The notes beneath the pieces were generated by a model. That model made no database searches. It saw nothing but the letters and a program-made list of their open reading frames with translations, and was not told where the DNA came from. The position numbers were made by a program, and so were the translations under genes. From the NCBI RefSeq assembly GCF_026013545.1, contig NZ_JAPDOG010000003.1, positions 248,001 to 312,000 on the forward strand: a DNA stretch of 64,000 nucleotides, in the 5' to 3' direction. Source of the stretch: Defluviimonas salinarum. Its GTDB lineage: Bacteria > Pseudomonadota > Alphaproteobacteria > Rhodobacterales > Rhodobacteraceae. Position 1 is the first letter of the stretch, and every line of letters starts with the position of its first letter. Below are positions 53,135 through 63,022 of the stretch, in pieces.

Positions 53135-53863
53135 ATGAGGATCCTTCTCCGTTGCCTAGCCGGGGCCGCGCTCGCGGTGGCTCTGGCGCCCGGCCCTGGT
53201 CATGCCGGGCCGAAGGAGAGCGCCATCTTCGACCTCACTCTCCGCGGCCTCCCGGCCGGGTCGCTCTCGGTCAGCGGCACGATCACGGGCGCGCGCTACG
53301 CCGCCTCGGGCGTGCTGCAATCGGGCGGCTTCCTCGCGCTGGTGAAGCGGATGCGCTACGACGCCCGCGCGAAGGGCATGGTGCGCGACGGCGTGTTCAC
53401 GCCCACGCGCTACGAGGAGGATGCCGACACCGGAAAGCGCCAGTCGCAATCGGTGATGCGCTACGAGAACGGCGTGCCGCAGGTGAAGGTCCACAAGCCG
53501 CCGAAACCGCCGCGCCCGGACGACATCGACCCTGCGACCCAAGGCGGCACGGTCGATCCGCTGACCGCGCTCTATGCCGCTTTGCGCGACGTACCGGCGG
53601 CCGAGGCCTGCAAGCTGAAGCTCTTCCTCTTCGACGGGCGCCGGCGCAGCCGGGTCATGCTGACCGATCCCCGTCCCGTCGAAGGCGGCCTCGCCTGCAC
53701 CGGGGAATACCGCCGCCTTGAAGGCTTTTCCGAAAAGGAGCTGGCCGAGAAGGTCCGGTTCCCCTTCACGCTCCACTACGCCCCCCTTGGCAACGGGCAT
53801 CTCCGTGTCGTCGAGATTTCGATGGACACGCTCTATGGCAAAGGCCGGCTGAAACGGCGATAA
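53135..53863 (+). CDS. DUF3108 family exported protein
   Basis: 242 residues. Signal peptide (ILLRCLAGAALAVALAPGPGHA) then a beta-rich region with FDLTLRGLPAGSLSVSG and a C-terminal MDTLYGKGRLKRR. It fits the DUF3108 family (periplasmic, unknown function). Six bases after its stop the hrpB GTG begins, so the two are probably co-transcribed. Confidence 0.8.
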   Translation: MRILLRCLAGAALAVALAPGPGHAGPKESAIFDLTLRGLPAGSLSVSGTITGARYAASGVLQSGGFLALVKRMRYDARAKGMVRDGVFTPTRYEEDADTGKRQSQSVMRYENGVPQVKVHKPPKPPRPDDIDPATQGGTVDPLTALYAALRDVPAAEACKLKLFLFDGRRRSRVMLTDPRPVEGGLACTGEYRRLEGFSEKELAEKVRFPFTLHYAPLGNGHLRVVEISMDTLYGKGRLKRR

Positions 53864-53870
53864 GCGCGAT

Positions 53871-56324
53871 GTGCGCGACCGGCTCCCCATAGACGCGGCC
53901 CTGCCCGGGCTTGTCACCGCCCTTGGGGCGGAGGGCCGCGCCGTGCTGATGGCGCCCCCCGGCGCCGGCAAGACGACGCGGGTACCGCTCGCGCTTCTCG
54001 AGGCCGGTCTGACCGCAGGCCGGATCGTCATGCTGGAGCCGCGCCGGCTCGCCGCCCGCGCCGCTGCCGAGCGCATGGCCGAGACGCTTGGCGAACGCGT
54101 CGGCGAGACCGTGGGCTACCGCATCCGCGGCGAGGCCAAGATTTCCGCCAAGACCCGGATCGAGGTTGTGACCGAGGGCATCCTGACCCGGATGATCCAG
54201 TCCGACCCCGAGCTTGCCGGCATCGGCGCGGTGATCTTCGACGAGTTCCACGAACGCTCGCTCAACGCCGATCTCGGCCTGGCACTCACCTGGGAGGTGC
54301 GCGGCGCGCTCCGGCCCGACCTGATCCTCGTGGTGATGTCGGCGACGCTCGACGCCGGCCCGGTCGCCGCCCTTCTCGACGATGCGCCGACCGTGACCTC
54401 CGAGGGCCGCGCCTTCCCGGTCGAGACGCGCTGGCTCGCCCGCCCGGTGGACAAGTCCATGCGCTTCGAGGCCGCCGTCGCGGGCCTTGTGACGGAAGCC
54501 GCCGCCGAGACCTCGGGCGGCATCCTCGTCTTCCTGCCCGGCGAGGGCGAGATCCGCCGGGTCGAGGCCGCACTCGCGGGCCGCCTGTCGGGCGACTGCG
54601 TGGTGCGGCCGCTCTTCGGCGCGATGGAGTTCGCCGCCCAGCGCGCCGCGATCGCGCCCGCCGCGACAGGCCGCAAGGTGGTGCTCGCGACCGCGATCGC
54701 CGAGACCTCGCTGACGATCGAGGATGTCCGCGCCGTGGTCGATGCCGGCCGCGCGCGGCGGGCGCGGTTCGATCCCGGCTCGGGCATGTCGCGGCTCGTC
54801 ACCGAACGGGTGACCAGGGCCGAGGCCGAGCAGCGCCGCGGCCGCGCCGGCCGGGTCGCCGAGGGCACCTGCTACCGGATGTGGACCAGGGGCGAGGAAG
54901 GCGGCCTCGCCGCCTTCCCGCCAGCCGAGATCGAGGCGGCCGACCTTTCCGCGCTCGCGCTCGAACTGGCGCTCTGGGGTTCGGACGGGGCGGACCTCGC
55001 CTTCCTCACCCCGCCCCCCGCCCCCGCGCTTGCCGAGGCGCGCGCCCTTCTGACGGCCCTCGGCGCGCTCGACGACGCGGGCCGGATCACCGCCCACGGC
55101 CGGGCGCTCGCGGCGCTGCCGCTGCATCCCCGGCTTGGCCACATGCTGATCACCGCCGGGCCCGAGGCGGCGGTGCTCGCCGCCCTTCTCGCCGAGCGCG
55201 ATCCCCTGCGCGGCGCCCCGGCCGATCTTGCCCTGCGACTCGCCGCGATCCGCGATCCGAAGGGCTACGAGGCCGACCACCCGCACCGGGTCGACCGCGG
55301 CACCGTGGAACGCATCCGCGCCGAGGCGAAGCGGCTTGCCCGCATGGTCGCGCCCATCGCGGAAGGCTTCAGCCTGGCCGAGATGGCGGCCCTCGCCTAT
55401 CCCGACCGGATCGGGCTCCGGCGCACGGGCGACCGGCCGCGCTATGTGCTCTCCGGCGGCAAGGGCGCGATCGCAACGGAGGGCGATCCGCTCGGCGCCG
55501 AACGGCTTCTGGTCGCGACCGATCTCGACGGCGACCCGCGCGAGGCGCGGATCCGCCAGGGCATCGCGATCCGCGAGGCCGCTTTGCGCCGCCTCTTCGC
55601 CGAGCGGATCGGCTGGCATGATGTCTGCGAATGGTCCCGCCGCGAGGGCCGCGTCACCGCCCGGCGGCAGGAGCGGATCGGCGCGCTCGTCCTCGACGAC
55701 CGCCACTGGCCCGACGCACCCGCCGAGGCCACCGCCCGCGCCGCACTCGACGGCCTCCGCCAGATCGGGTTGCCGTGGAGCGAACCGGCCCGCCGCTTCC
55801 GCGCGCGGGTGGAGCTTCTGCGCCGCGAGGGCGCCGACCTGCCCGACTTCTCCGACGCGGGCCTCCTTGACCGGGCCGAGGACTGGCTCCTCTCGCATCT
55901 CAAGGGCAAGCGCACCGAAGGCGAGCTGCGCAACCTCGACCTGACGGAGCCGCTGCGCCACGCGCTCGGCTGGGAGGGGTTGCAACTCCTCGACCGGCTC
56001 GCCCCGGCGCAGTTCGAAACCCCGCTCGGCCGGCAGGTGCCCATCGACTACGAGGGCGACCATCCCTCGATCTCGGTCCGGCTTCAGGAGTTGTTCGGCG
56101 TGACCCGGCACCCGACCGTTGGCCCGAAGCGCCTGCCCCTGCGCATCACGCTGCTCTCGCCCGCCCAGCGCCCGGTCCAGACCACGCTCGACCTGCCGGG
56201 CTTCTGGGCCAGCTCCTATGCCGATGTGCGCAAGGACATGCGCGGCCAGTATCCCAAGCATCCCTGGCCCGAGGATCCGACCGAGGCCGAGCCCACGCTT
56301 CGCGCCAAGCCGCGCCGGGGCTGA
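53871..56324 (+). CDS. hrpB: ATP-dependent RNA helicase HrpB
   Basis: 817 residues. DEAH/RHA helicase: Walker A APPGAGKTT, DEFHERSLNADL (DEFH box), and motif VI EQRRGRAGRV; the C-terminal HrpB domain ends GQYPKHPWPEDP, the family signature. Start is a GTG at 53871; an upstream ATG at 53835 is closed by a stop. HrpB has no settled cellular role; RNA helicase activity is inferred. Confidence 0.94.
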   Translation: MRDRLPIDAALPGLVTALGAEGRAVLMAPPGAGKTTRVPLALLEAGLTAGRIVMLEPRRLAARAAAERMAETLGERVGETVGYRIRGEAKISAKTRIEVVTEGILTRMIQSDPELAGIGAVIFDEFHERSLNADLGLALTWEVRGALRPDLILVVMSATLDAGPVAALLDDAPTVTSEGRAFPVETRWLARPVDKSMRFEAAVAGLVTEAAAETSGGILVFLPGEGEIRRVEAALAGRLSGDCVVRPLFGAMEFAAQRAAIAPAATGRKVVLATAIAETSLTIEDVRAVVDAGRARRARFDPGSGMSRLVTERVTRAEAEQRRGRAGRVAEGTCYRMWTRGEEGGLAAFPPAEIEAADLSALALELALWGSDGADLAFLTPPPAPALAEARALLTALGALDDAGRITAHGRALAALPLHPRLGHMLITAGPEAAVLAALLAERDPLRGAPADLALRLAAIRDPKGYEADHPHRVDRGTVERIRAEAKRLARMVAPIAEGFSLAEMAALAYPDRIGLRRTGDRPRYVLSGGKGAIATEGDPLGAERLLVATDLDGDPREARIRQGIAIREAALRRLFAERIGWHDVCEWSRREGRVTARRQERIGALVLDDRHWPDAPAEATARAALDGLRQIGLPWSEPARRFRARVELLRREGADLPDFSDAGLLDRAEDWLLSHLKGKRTEGELRNLDLTEPLRHALGWEGLQLLDRLAPAQFETPLGRQVPIDYEGDHPSISVRLQELFGVTRHPTVGPKRLPLRITLLSPAQRPVQTTLDLPGFWASSYADVRKDMRGQYPKHPWPEDPTEAEPTLRAKPRRG

Positions 56325-56336
56325 CCGCCATCGGGC

Positions 56337-57545
56337 TCAGGCCGGGCCGAACCGCCGCCGGTTCAGCGCGTGCCAGAGAAGACCGAGAAGCACGAGATTG
56401 GCGATCCCGGCGATCGCCGCGTTCGCGAAGGGCACGGTATAGGTGCCGGTGAGGTCGTAGAAGAGCCCGCCCTGATAGCCCCCGACCCCGTGGCCGAGCC
56501 AGGCGAAGGCGAGGATGACGCTCATCGCGGTCGCCCGCCGCGCGGCCGGCGTGAGGAGCCGCGTCGTCGTCAGCACCCCGGTCATCACGCCGCCATAGCC
56601 GAAGCCGTAGACCGGCGCGAAGACGAGGAACGTGTCGAGATCGCCGATCTGGACGAAGCCGAAGACCAGCGCCGTCTGCCAGGCCGAAGCGGCCATATAG
56701 GCGCCGAGCGCGCCGATCATGTCGGCGAGGCGGCCGAAGGCGACCCGGCCCAGGGTCGCCGCCACCAGCGTGAGGAAGAGCACCCCGCCCGCCTCGGGTG
56801 CGGAGATGCCGCAGCCCTGGATATAGGGCACGAGATGCATGAGCGGCACCGACATCAGCGTACAGCAGAAGAGGGCGGCGGCGCTCAGCCACGGCACGAC
56901 GACGGAGAGCGGCAGCGGCATGTTCTCCGCCGCCTCGGCCTGCCCGGGCAACCGGGCGGGCGGCGCGCGCAGGAGCGCCGCGAGCGGGAGGAGGATCGCG
57001 AGCGATATCAGCCCCGAAGCGGCGAGCGCGCCGCGCCAGCCGAGCCCCTCGATCAGGTAGACTGTGAGGAACGGCACCACGCCCTGCCCCACGCCCTGCC
57101 CCGCCGCGACGATGCCGATCGCAAGGCCGGAACCGACCGCGAACCAGTTGCCGGTGAGCGCGACGAGGGGCCCGGCCAGCGCACCACCGCCGAACGCCCC
57201 GGCGAGGAAGAAGACGACGTAAAACTGCCAGAGCGCCGAAGCCTGCGCCGCCAGAAGCATCGCCCCGCCGACCGCCACCGCGCCGACAAGGGCGACCCGC
57301 CGCACGCCGACCCGGTCGGCGAGCGGCCCCATCAGGAGCCCGCCGAGGCCGATCCCCACGACGCAGGCCGAGTTGATCAGCGCGATCGACCCGCGCGCCC
57401 AGCCGAACTCCGTCTCCAGCGGGATGACGAAGACCGAGAGCCCGTTGGCGAGCTGCCCGACGGCGACGGCAAGCATCGCGGCCGAGGCGGCTGCGATCAC
57501 CCAGCGATAGGCGGGCTGCGGCGGCGACTTGGCGGACAAGGGCAT
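56337..57545 (-). CDS. MFS transporter
   Basis: 402 residues with 12 membrane segments. The A-like motif between helices 2 and 3 is GPLADRVGVRRVA, with a second copy GRLADMIG in the second half. Similar to oxalate/formate-antiporter-like MFS proteins, but the substrate is unknown. The ATG at 57545 follows GAGGGAGGA closely; a TTG at 57563 is an alternative. It converges with hrpB and is divergent from the TSUP gene. Confidence 0.87.
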   Translation of the reverse strand: MPLSAKSPPQPAYRWVIAAASAAMLAVAVGQLANGLSVFVIPLETEFGWARGSIALINSACVVGIGLGGLLMGPLADRVGVRRVALVGAVAVGGAMLLAAQASALWQFYVVFFLAGAFGGGALAGPLVALTGNWFAVGSGLAIGIVAAGQGVGQGVVPFLTVYLIEGLGWRGALAASGLISLAILLPLAALLRAPPARLPGQAEAAENMPLPLSVVVPWLSAAALFCCTLMSVPLMHLVPYIQGCGISAPEAGGVLFLTLVAATLGRVAFGRLADMIGALGAYMAASAWQTALVFGFVQIGDLDTFLVFAPVYGFGYGGVMTGVLTTTRLLTPAARRATAMSVILAFAWLGHGVGGYQGGLFYDLTGTYTVPFANAAIAGIANLVLLGLLWHALNRRRFGPA

Positions 57546-57709
57546 TCCTCCCTCGCGACCCAAGGGGCGAAGCTTTCATGCTACCAGCGGACCAGCCGGT
57601 TGTCACAATGCGGCGACGGTTCCACGATGGGCGCGCGCCCAACGGAGCCGTTGAATACGGATTTCAGAATGATAAGTTGGCGTGCCAGGCGATGCGGGCT
57701 CGGGGAATC

Positions 57710-58627
57710 ATGCAACTCTATCTGCCGATCGCCGAAGTCTCGGTGAACTCGTTCCTTCTCTTCTCGATCGGCGGAGTCGTCGGGCTTCTCTCGGGCATGT
57801 TCGGCGTCGGGGGCGGCTTTCTAATCACGCCGCTTCTCTTTTTCATCGGCGTGCCGCCGGCGGTCGCGGTGGCGACCTCGGCCAACCAGATCGTCGCCTC
57901 CTCTGTCTCGGCGATCCTCGCCCATATCCGGCGCAAGACCGTCGACTTCCGTATGGGCTGGACGCTGCTCGTCGGCGGCCTCGCGGGCTCGGGCCTCGGC
58001 ATGGTGGTGTTCAACCACCTGAAGGCCCTCGGTCAGGTCGATCTTCTGGTGCGGATCTTCTACGTCGTGTTCCTTGGCGCCATCGGCGCGCTGATGTTTG
58101 TCGAGAGCCTGCGGGCCATCCGCCGCGCGAGCAAGCCGGGCGCGGTGCCGGCGCGCAAGAAGCACAACTGGGTCCACAACCTGCCCCTGAAGATCAAGTA
58201 CCGCACCTCGGGCCTCTACATCTCGGTGATCCCGCCGCTCGGCGTCGGCGCGGCGGTGGGCTTTCTCGCCGCGATCATGGGGGTGGGCGGCGGCTTCATC
58301 ATGGTGCCGGCGATGATCTACCTTCTGAACATGCCGACGCGGGTCGTGGTCGGCACCTCGCTTCTGCAGATCATCTTCGTCTCGGCCTTCACCGCCCTCA
58401 TGCACGCGACGACGAACCACACCGTCGACATGGTGCTCGCGGTGATCCTCCTCGTCGGCGGCGTGATCGGCGCGCAGATCGGCGCCGGGATCGGGCTGAA
58501 GCTGAAGGCCGAGCAGCTCAGGATCCTGCTCGCGGTTCTGGTGCTCGCGGTCTGCGTCAAGATCGGGCTCGAACTCGTGATGAGACCCGACGAGCTCTAT
58601 TCGATGACCTGGAGCGCGAGCGACTGA
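57710..58627 (+). CDS. TSUP (TauE/SafE) family membrane transporter
   Basis: 305 residues. Two repeats of the TSUP motif are seen: LLSGMFGVGGGFLITPLLFF near the start and AAIMGVGGGFIMVPAMIYLL in the second half, each followed by a conserved NQIV/SLLQ. Eight or so membrane helices. TSUP proteins export sulfite, sulfoacetate or related organosulfur anions. The chosen ATG (57710) has CGGGGA a few bases before it. Confidence 0.86.
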   Translation: MQLYLPIAEVSVNSFLLFSIGGVVGLLSGMFGVGGGFLITPLLFFIGVPPAVAVATSANQIVASSVSAILAHIRRKTVDFRMGWTLLVGGLAGSGLGMVVFNHLKALGQVDLLVRIFYVVFLGAIGALMFVESLRAIRRASKPGAVPARKKHNWVHNLPLKIKYRTSGLYISVIPPLGVGAAVGFLAAIMGVGGGFIMVPAMIYLLNMPTRVVVGTSLLQIIFVSAFTALMHATTNHTVDMVLAVILLVGGVIGAQIGAGIGLKLKAEQLRILLAVLVLAVCVKIGLELVMRPDELYSMTWSASD

Positions 58628-58647
58628 GCCTTCCGCCGGAACCGCGT

Positions 58648-59643
58648 TCAGCGTCCGAGTTTTTGCCGCCGGATCTTCATCCTCTCATGCGCTTCGGATG
58701 TGCCGTCGTGGAACGAGCCGAACCACTTGTCCCACGGCATCTCAAGATTGCCGTAGTTCACCTCGAAATAGCGGTGGTGCATCTGATGGTGAAACGTCCC
58801 GAGCGCAAGACGCTTGCGGTCCCTGACGAGCAGGTTCTCGAATCCGGTATGAGAGGTCGCCGCCGTCAGCGACTGGTGCTGCATGTGAAACAGGATGTGC
58901 AGAGGATGCGCCGGGATCAGGAAATGGATCAGGATCGAAGAAAAGAAGATCAGATGCTCGACCGGGTGCATCGACAGGCCCGACCAGGGGCCGACATTGA
59001 CATTGCGGTGATGCAAGCTGTGGGCGATCCGGTAGAGCGGTCCCCAGTGCAACGCCCGGTGGACCCAGTAGAAGTGAAACGAGATCCAGACCGGGGTCAG
59101 GAGAAAGAGCGCAACGAACCACAAGGGATGCGCTGACCAGGCCAGCACCGGCGCCCAGCCGTTGGCCATCGCCCAGAACATCAGCACCTCGTAGGCGGTC
59201 CAGAAGCCGACGCCGCTCGTCAGGGTCCAGAACATGTTGTCGCGGACCTGCCCGCCGAAGCTGAACTGCCGCCCGGACCGAGCAAGCTCGCGCGGGTCGA
59301 ACTTCAGGCGATCGCCCTGCCGACGGAGGGTGAAGAAGAACAGGTGAAGGCCTCCCGCCACGAGCGCGATCAGGACGAAGTTGCGCAGCCAGATTCCGGC
59401 GATCCAACCCGGTGCCAGCGTCCGCGCGACCTCGAGCGACGGCTGGAACCAGGCCCAGGAGACCAGCGCCACGCCGATAAGGATCGAGTTTTCGGCAAGC
59501 GCCAGCCAGCGCACCGCAAGCCAGCGCAGCATCCGCCCCGGATCGGGCGGCAAGGTGAAGAACGGCGAGACCCGGATCGGCACTTCGGGCACATGGTGCC
59601 AGCCCTTGAGGGCGGATCCGGAAGGATCTGTTCGCTCTGACAT
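58648..59643 (-). CDS. Sterol desaturase/fatty acid hydroxylase superfamily protein
   Basis: 331 residues, integral membrane. The di-iron His clusters are complete: HFYWVHRALHW, HSLHHRNVN and HHQMHHRYFE, plus an HPVEH. It hydroxylates or desaturates a lipid or carotenoid; substrate unknown. The ATG at 59643 has GGGAG at seven bases. Divergent from a LysR gene with a dyad between. Confidence 0.88.
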   Translation of the reverse strand: MSERTDPSGSALKGWHHVPEVPIRVSPFFTLPPDPGRMLRWLAVRWLALAENSILIGVALVSWAWFQPSLEVARTLAPGWIAGIWLRNFVLIALVAGGLHLFFFTLRRQGDRLKFDPRELARSGRQFSFGGQVRDNMFWTLTSGVGFWTAYEVLMFWAMANGWAPVLAWSAHPLWFVALFLLTPVWISFHFYWVHRALHWGPLYRIAHSLHHRNVNVGPWSGLSMHPVEHLIFFSSILIHFLIPAHPLHILFHMQHQSLTAATSHTGFENLLVRDRKRLALGTFHHQMHHRYFEVNYGNLEMPWDKWFGSFHDGTSEAHERMKIRRQKLGR

Positions 59644-59720
59644 CGGCAACTCCCTGTTACGCGGACCGATCATGCGTCCAAACGATTCCCTTTAAAAACA
59701 GCTTTAATCTGCCATATAAT

Positions 59721-59733
59721 TCTGAAAATCAGA
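59721..59733. promoter_or_regulatory. Dyad TCTGA-AAA-TCAGA in the desaturase/LysR gap
   Basis: A perfect 5-bp inverted repeat 9 bp before the LysR start at 59743, in the AT-rich part of the gap. Candidate LysR site. Confidence 0.4.
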
Positions 59734-59742
59734 GGATACGGC

Positions 59743-60702
59743 ATGCAAGGAGACCTTCGGCTGTCGCTGCGCCTGCTGCGCGCCTATCTCGCCGCGACTG
59801 AGCATGGCAGCATCACCGGGGCAGCGGCGGCGCTGCATGTCGCGCCCTCGGCGGTCGCGACCGCCATCGACAAGGTCGAAGCCGAGTTCGGCACGGTTCT
59901 CGTCACCCGCAACCGTGCGAAGGGCATCGCGCCGACCACCGCCGGGCGGGCGCTGGCGGCGCGGATCAAGGCGCTTCTGGACGAATACGACGCAGTGATG
60001 TCGGAGGGTCACGCGCTCGGCGCCTCGCTCGCGGGCGACCTCCGGATCGGCTACTACGCCCCGGTCGCCCCAGCGTTCCTGCCGGAAATCCTTCAGCCGC
60101 TCATGGCCGCGAGCTCCGGCCTCAGGGTCGATCTGCGGGATTGCGACAATGACAGCGCGCAAGCCGGGCTGATCGAGGGACGGCTCGACGTGATCCTGTT
60201 CGCCGGTGGCGAGGTCCGGCCCGGCATCGAGACCGAGGCGCTTCTCGACATACCGCCCTACATCCTCGCGCCGGTCGCTCATCCGCTGGCGCTGCGGGGC
60301 GAGGCGACGCTTGCCGACCTGAACGGCGCGGATCTGGTGCTGCTCGACCTGCCGCTTGCCGGAGCATATACGCGGCGGCTCCTCGAGACGGGCGGGATTG
60401 CCCCCCGGATCGTCGCGACGTCATCCTCGACGGAAATGATCCGCAGCCTTGTCGGCGCGGGGACCGGACTCGCGGTTCTCAACATGCGGCCGAGGACAAG
60501 GTCCAGCTATGGCGGCGCCGAGCTCGCGGAGGTGCCGTTGCGGCCGCCGCTGCCGGGTCTGACGCTGATGGCGGGGCGGCTGGCAGGCCGCCCGCGCCGC
60601 GCCGTCACCGTGTTCCTGGACGCCGTCCGCGCCTGGTTCGCCGGTCCGCAGGCGGCAGAGCTCGTGGTGCGCGAGACCGGCGCTCAGGCCCCGAGGCAGT
60701 AG
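59743..60702 (+). CDS. LysR-family transcriptional regulator
   Basis: 319 residues. HTH at about residues 20-42 ([20 protein letters not shown]), then a LysR effector domain with [17 protein letters not shown] and [10 protein letters not shown]. It likely controls the divergent sterol-desaturase-type gene. The 3' end overlaps argF on the other strand by 19 bp (60684-60702). Confidence 0.87.
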   Translation: MQGDLRLSLRLLRAYLAATEHGSITGAAAALHVAPSAVATAIDKVEAEFGTVLVTRNRAKGIAPTTAGRALAARIKALLDEYDAVMSEGHALGASLAGDLRIGYYAPVAPAFLPEILQPLMAASSGLRVDLRDCDNDSAQAGLIEGRLDVILFAGGEVRPGIETEALLDIPPYILAPVAHPLALRGEATLADLNGADLVLLDLPLAGAYTRRLLETGGIAPRIVATSSSTEMIRSLVGAGTGLAVLNMRPRTRSSYGGAELAEVPLRPPLPGLTLMAGRLAGRPRRAVTVFLDAVRAWFAGPQAAELVVRETGAQAPRQ

Positions 60703-61610
60703 CGCAGGATCGCCTTCTGGGCGTGAAGCCGGTTCTCGCTCTCGTCGAAGATCACCGATTGCGGGCCGTCCATCACCTCGCTCGTCGCCTCCTCGTTGCG
60801 GTGCGCCGGCAGGCAATGCATGAAGAGCGCGTCGGGCTTGCCCTCTCCCATCATCTGCGCGTTGACCTGGTAGGGGCGAAGCTGGTTGTGCCGCCGCTCC
60901 CGGGCGCTTTCGGGATCGTGCATCGAGACCCACGTATCGGTGACGATCGCATCGGCACCCTCGGCCGCGACAAGCGGGTCGCGGTGGATCTCGACGGTCG
61001 AGCCCCTGGAGCGGGCGAAGGCGACCGCCTTCGGATCGGGATCGAGCGTCTCGGGGCCGGTGAAGGTGAGGTCGAAGCCGAACTGGCCGGCGGCGTGGAG
61101 CCAGCTCGAGCAGACGTTGTTGCCGTCGCCCGACCAGACGAACTTGCGGCCCGCGATCGGCCCGCGATGCTCCTCGTAGGTGACGATGTCGGCCATGATC
61201 TGGCAGGGATGCGACGAGTCGGTGAGCCCGTTGATCACCGGCACGGTCGCGTGTTCGGCCATCTCCAGAAGCGTCGCCTCCTCGAAGGTGCGCAGCATGA
61301 TCAGGTCGACATAGCGTGACAGGACCCGCGCGGTATCGGCGATCGATTCGCCGTGGCCGAGCTGCATCTCCTTGCCCGAGAGCACCATCGTCTCGGCCCC
61401 CATCTGGCGGGCGCCGACATCGAAGGAAACGCGGGTCCGGGTCGAGGGCTTCTCGAAGATCAGCGCGATCATGCGCCCCGAAAGCGGCGTCGCGTCATCG
61501 GCCATGCCCTTGGGGCGGTTGTTGCGCGCGTCCTTCATCGCGCGGGCCTGGTCGATCATCGCCCGCAAGTCGGATGGCGAGGTCTTGTGGATGTCGAGGA
61601 AATGGTTCAT
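60684..61610 (-). CDS. argF: Ornithine carbamoyltransferase ArgF
   Basis: 308 residues. Carbamoyl phosphate site STRTR in [15 protein letters not shown], then HPCQIMAD, and the ornithine-binding HCLP in [12 protein letters not shown]. It makes citrulline from ornithine and carbamoyl phosphate. It follows argD on the same strand with repeat copy C in the 61-bp gap, so the two are probably one operon with partial termination between. Confidence 0.96.
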   Translation of the reverse strand: MNHFLDIHKTSPSDLRAMIDQARAMKDARNNRPKGMADDATPLSGRMIALIFEKPSTRTRVSFDVGARQMGAETMVLSGKEMQLGHGESIADTARVLSRYVDLIMLRTFEEATLLEMAEHATVPVINGLTDSSHPCQIMADIVTYEEHRGPIAGRKFVWSGDGNNVCSSWLHAAGQFGFDLTFTGPETLDPDPKAVAFARSRGSTVEIHRDPLVAAEGADAIVTDTWVSMHDPESARERRHNQLRPYQVNAQMMGEGKPDALFMHCLPAHRNEEATSEVMDGPQSVIFDESENRLHAQKAILRYCLGA

Positions 61611-61633
61611 CGGCGTCGTCCTTTGTGGCGAGC

Positions 61634-61685
61634 GCCGGGGGCTGCCTGCCCCCGGACCCCCGGGGGTATTTTCACAATGAAGAAG
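61634..61685 (-). repeat. Dispersed intergenic hairpin repeat, copy C (overlaps argD stop)
   Basis: On the minus strand: CTTCTTCATTG, then GAAAATACCCCGGGGGTCC, then a stem GCCCCCGG/CCGGGGGC with a 5-nt loop. The argD stop codon and its last codons lie inside the element. Confidence 0.75.
61635..61655 (-). terminator. Hairpin inside repeat copy C, between argD and argF
   Basis: CCGGGGGC (61635-61642) and GCCCCCGG (61648-61655) with loop TGCCT form a perfect 8-bp stem. Confidence 0.45.
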
Positions 61686-62862
61686 CGGCAGGCGCGGTTT
61701 CCAGTTCCGCCGCCGCGGCGTCGAGGCGGGTGACGGCCTCGGCGATCTCCTCGTCGGTGATCGTCAGCGGCGGCAGGAGCCGCAGCGTCTCGTCGGCGGC
61801 GGGCACGGTCAGGATCTGCCTTGCGTAGCCCGCCTTGACCACCTCGGCCGGGGCGACCTTGCACTTGAGGCCGAGCATGAGGCCCTGGCCGCGCACCCCT
61901 TCGAAGATGCCGGGATGGGCGGCGACGAGTCCTTCGAGCTTCTGGCGCAGGAGTGCCGCCTTGCGGTTGACCTCGGCGAGGAAGCCGGGGTCGGTCACGA
62001 TCTCCATGACCTTGGCCCCGACCGCGCAGGCGAGCGGGTTGCCGCCGTAGGTCGAGCCGTGGGTGCCCGCGGTCATGCCGCTGGCGGCGGCCTCGGTGGC
62101 GAGCACCGCGCCCAGGGGGAAGCCGCCGCCTATGCCCTTGGCGACCATCATGATGTCCGGGGTCACCCCCGACCATTCGTGGGCGAAGAGCCGGCCGGTG
62201 CGGGCGACGCCGCACTGCACCTCGTCAAAGATGAGAATCGCGCCGGTCTCGTCGCAGAGCTGGCGGATCGTCTTCATGTCGGCGTCCGAGAGCGGGCGGA
62301 TGCCGCCCTCGCCCTGGATCGGCTCGACCATCACGGCGCAGGTCCTGTCGCTGATCGCGGCTTTCAGCGCCGCCATGTCGGCCCAGGGCAGCTGCCGGAA
62401 GCCCGGCATCAGGGCGCCGTAGCCCTTTACCATCTTCTCCGACCCGGCGGCAGCGATGGCCCCGGTGGAGCGGCCGTGGAAGGCGCCCTCGAAGGTCAGG
62501 ATCTCCTCGCGGGGGGCACCCTTCTCGTACCAGTACTTGCGCGCCATCTTGATCGCGAGTTCCGCCGCCTCGGTGCCGGAATTGGTGAAGAAGGCGGTGT
62601 CGGCGAAGGTGTTTTCCACCAGAAGGTCGGCCAGCCTTTGCTGTTCGGGGATCTGGTAGAGGTTCGAGACATGCCAGAGCCTGCCCGCCTGTTCGGTCAG
62701 CGCCGCGACGAGGTCGGGATTGGCATGGCCGAGCGCGTTGACCGCGATCCCGGCGCCGAGGTCGAGGTATCGCGTCCCGTCGGCCTCGATGAGCCAGCTG
62801 CCCTCGCCCTTCTCGAAGGAGAGGGGCGCGCGGTTGTAGGTGGGAAGGATCGACGGGATCAT
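61672..62862 (-). CDS. argD: Acetylornithine aminotransferase ArgD
   Basis: 396 residues of PLP fold type I. The Schiff-base Lys is in [10 protein letters not shown] near residue 240, with [13 protein letters not shown] before it and [12 protein letters not shown] earlier. It converts N-acetylglutamate semialdehyde to N-acetylornithine and probably also serves lysine synthesis (succinyl-DAP). GGAG precedes the start at seven bases. The last residues (SSL) and stop are encoded by a dispersed repeat. An arginine-rich peptide is encoded about 100 bp upstream. Confidence 0.95.
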   Translation of the reverse strand: MIPSILPTYNRAPLSFEKGEGSWLIEADGTRYLDLGAGIAVNALGHANPDLVAALTEQAGRLWHVSNLYQIPEQQRLADLLVENTFADTAFFTNSGTEAAELAIKMARKYWYEKGAPREEILTFEGAFHGRSTGAIAAAGSEKMVKGYGALMPGFRQLPWADMAALKAAISDRTCAVMVEPIQGEGGIRPLSDADMKTIRQLCDETGAILIFDEVQCGVARTGRLFAHEWSGVTPDIMMVAKGIGGGFPLGAVLATEAAASGMTAGTHGSTYGGNPLACAVGAKVMEIVTDPGFLAEVNRKAALLRQKLEGLVAAHPGIFEGVRGQGLMLGLKCKVAPAEVVKAGYARQILTVPAADETLRLLPPLTITDEEIAEAVTRLDAAAAELETAPAASSL

Positions 62863-62932
62863 GGATGGACTCCGGATGGGAAGGTCAATGGGTGCCTGAG
62901 CGGGGGGCCCGAGTCAACGATGTGAAGGAGGT

Positions 62933-62945
62933 GTGGCGAGGCCAC
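62933..62945 (-). promoter_or_regulatory. Hairpin between the arginine leader and argD
   Basis: GTGGC-CTC-GCCAC (minus strand), 13 bp after the leader-peptide stop codon, followed by the pyrimidine-rich ACCTCCTTC. A candidate part of an attenuator; no long U-run follows. Confidence 0.4.
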
Positions 62946-62958
62946 CGGGTGACGGACG

Positions 62959-63015
62959 TCAGGCGCGGGTGCGGCGGCGTCGGGGACGGGCAAAGGCTTG
63001 GGTCCGGTGCGTCAT
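62959..63015 (-). CDS. Arginine-rich leader peptide upstream of argD-argF
   Basis: An 18-codon frame, MTHRTQAFARPRRRRTRA then TGA. Seven of 18 codons are Arg, in order CGG, CGT, CGA, CGC, CGC, CGC, CGC. It ends 96 bp before the argD start. A promoter (TGGACA-N17-TATGCG) is positioned so that transcription would begin at or within a few bases of this ATG, giving a leaderless message, as known for the trpL leader of Sinorhizobium. Ribosome stalling at Arg codons when Arg-tRNA is scarce is the expected sensor. An ATG four codons upstream (63027) overlaps the -10 hexamer and is less likely. Confidence 0.62.
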   Translation of the reverse strand: MTHRTQAFARPRRRRTRA

Positions 63016-63022
63016 GGCCCGC

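Noticed and set aside
53766-56261. 831-codon frame antisense to hrpB
   Set aside because: hrpB has all helicase motifs in the other strand; the antisense product is repetitive and unrecognisable.
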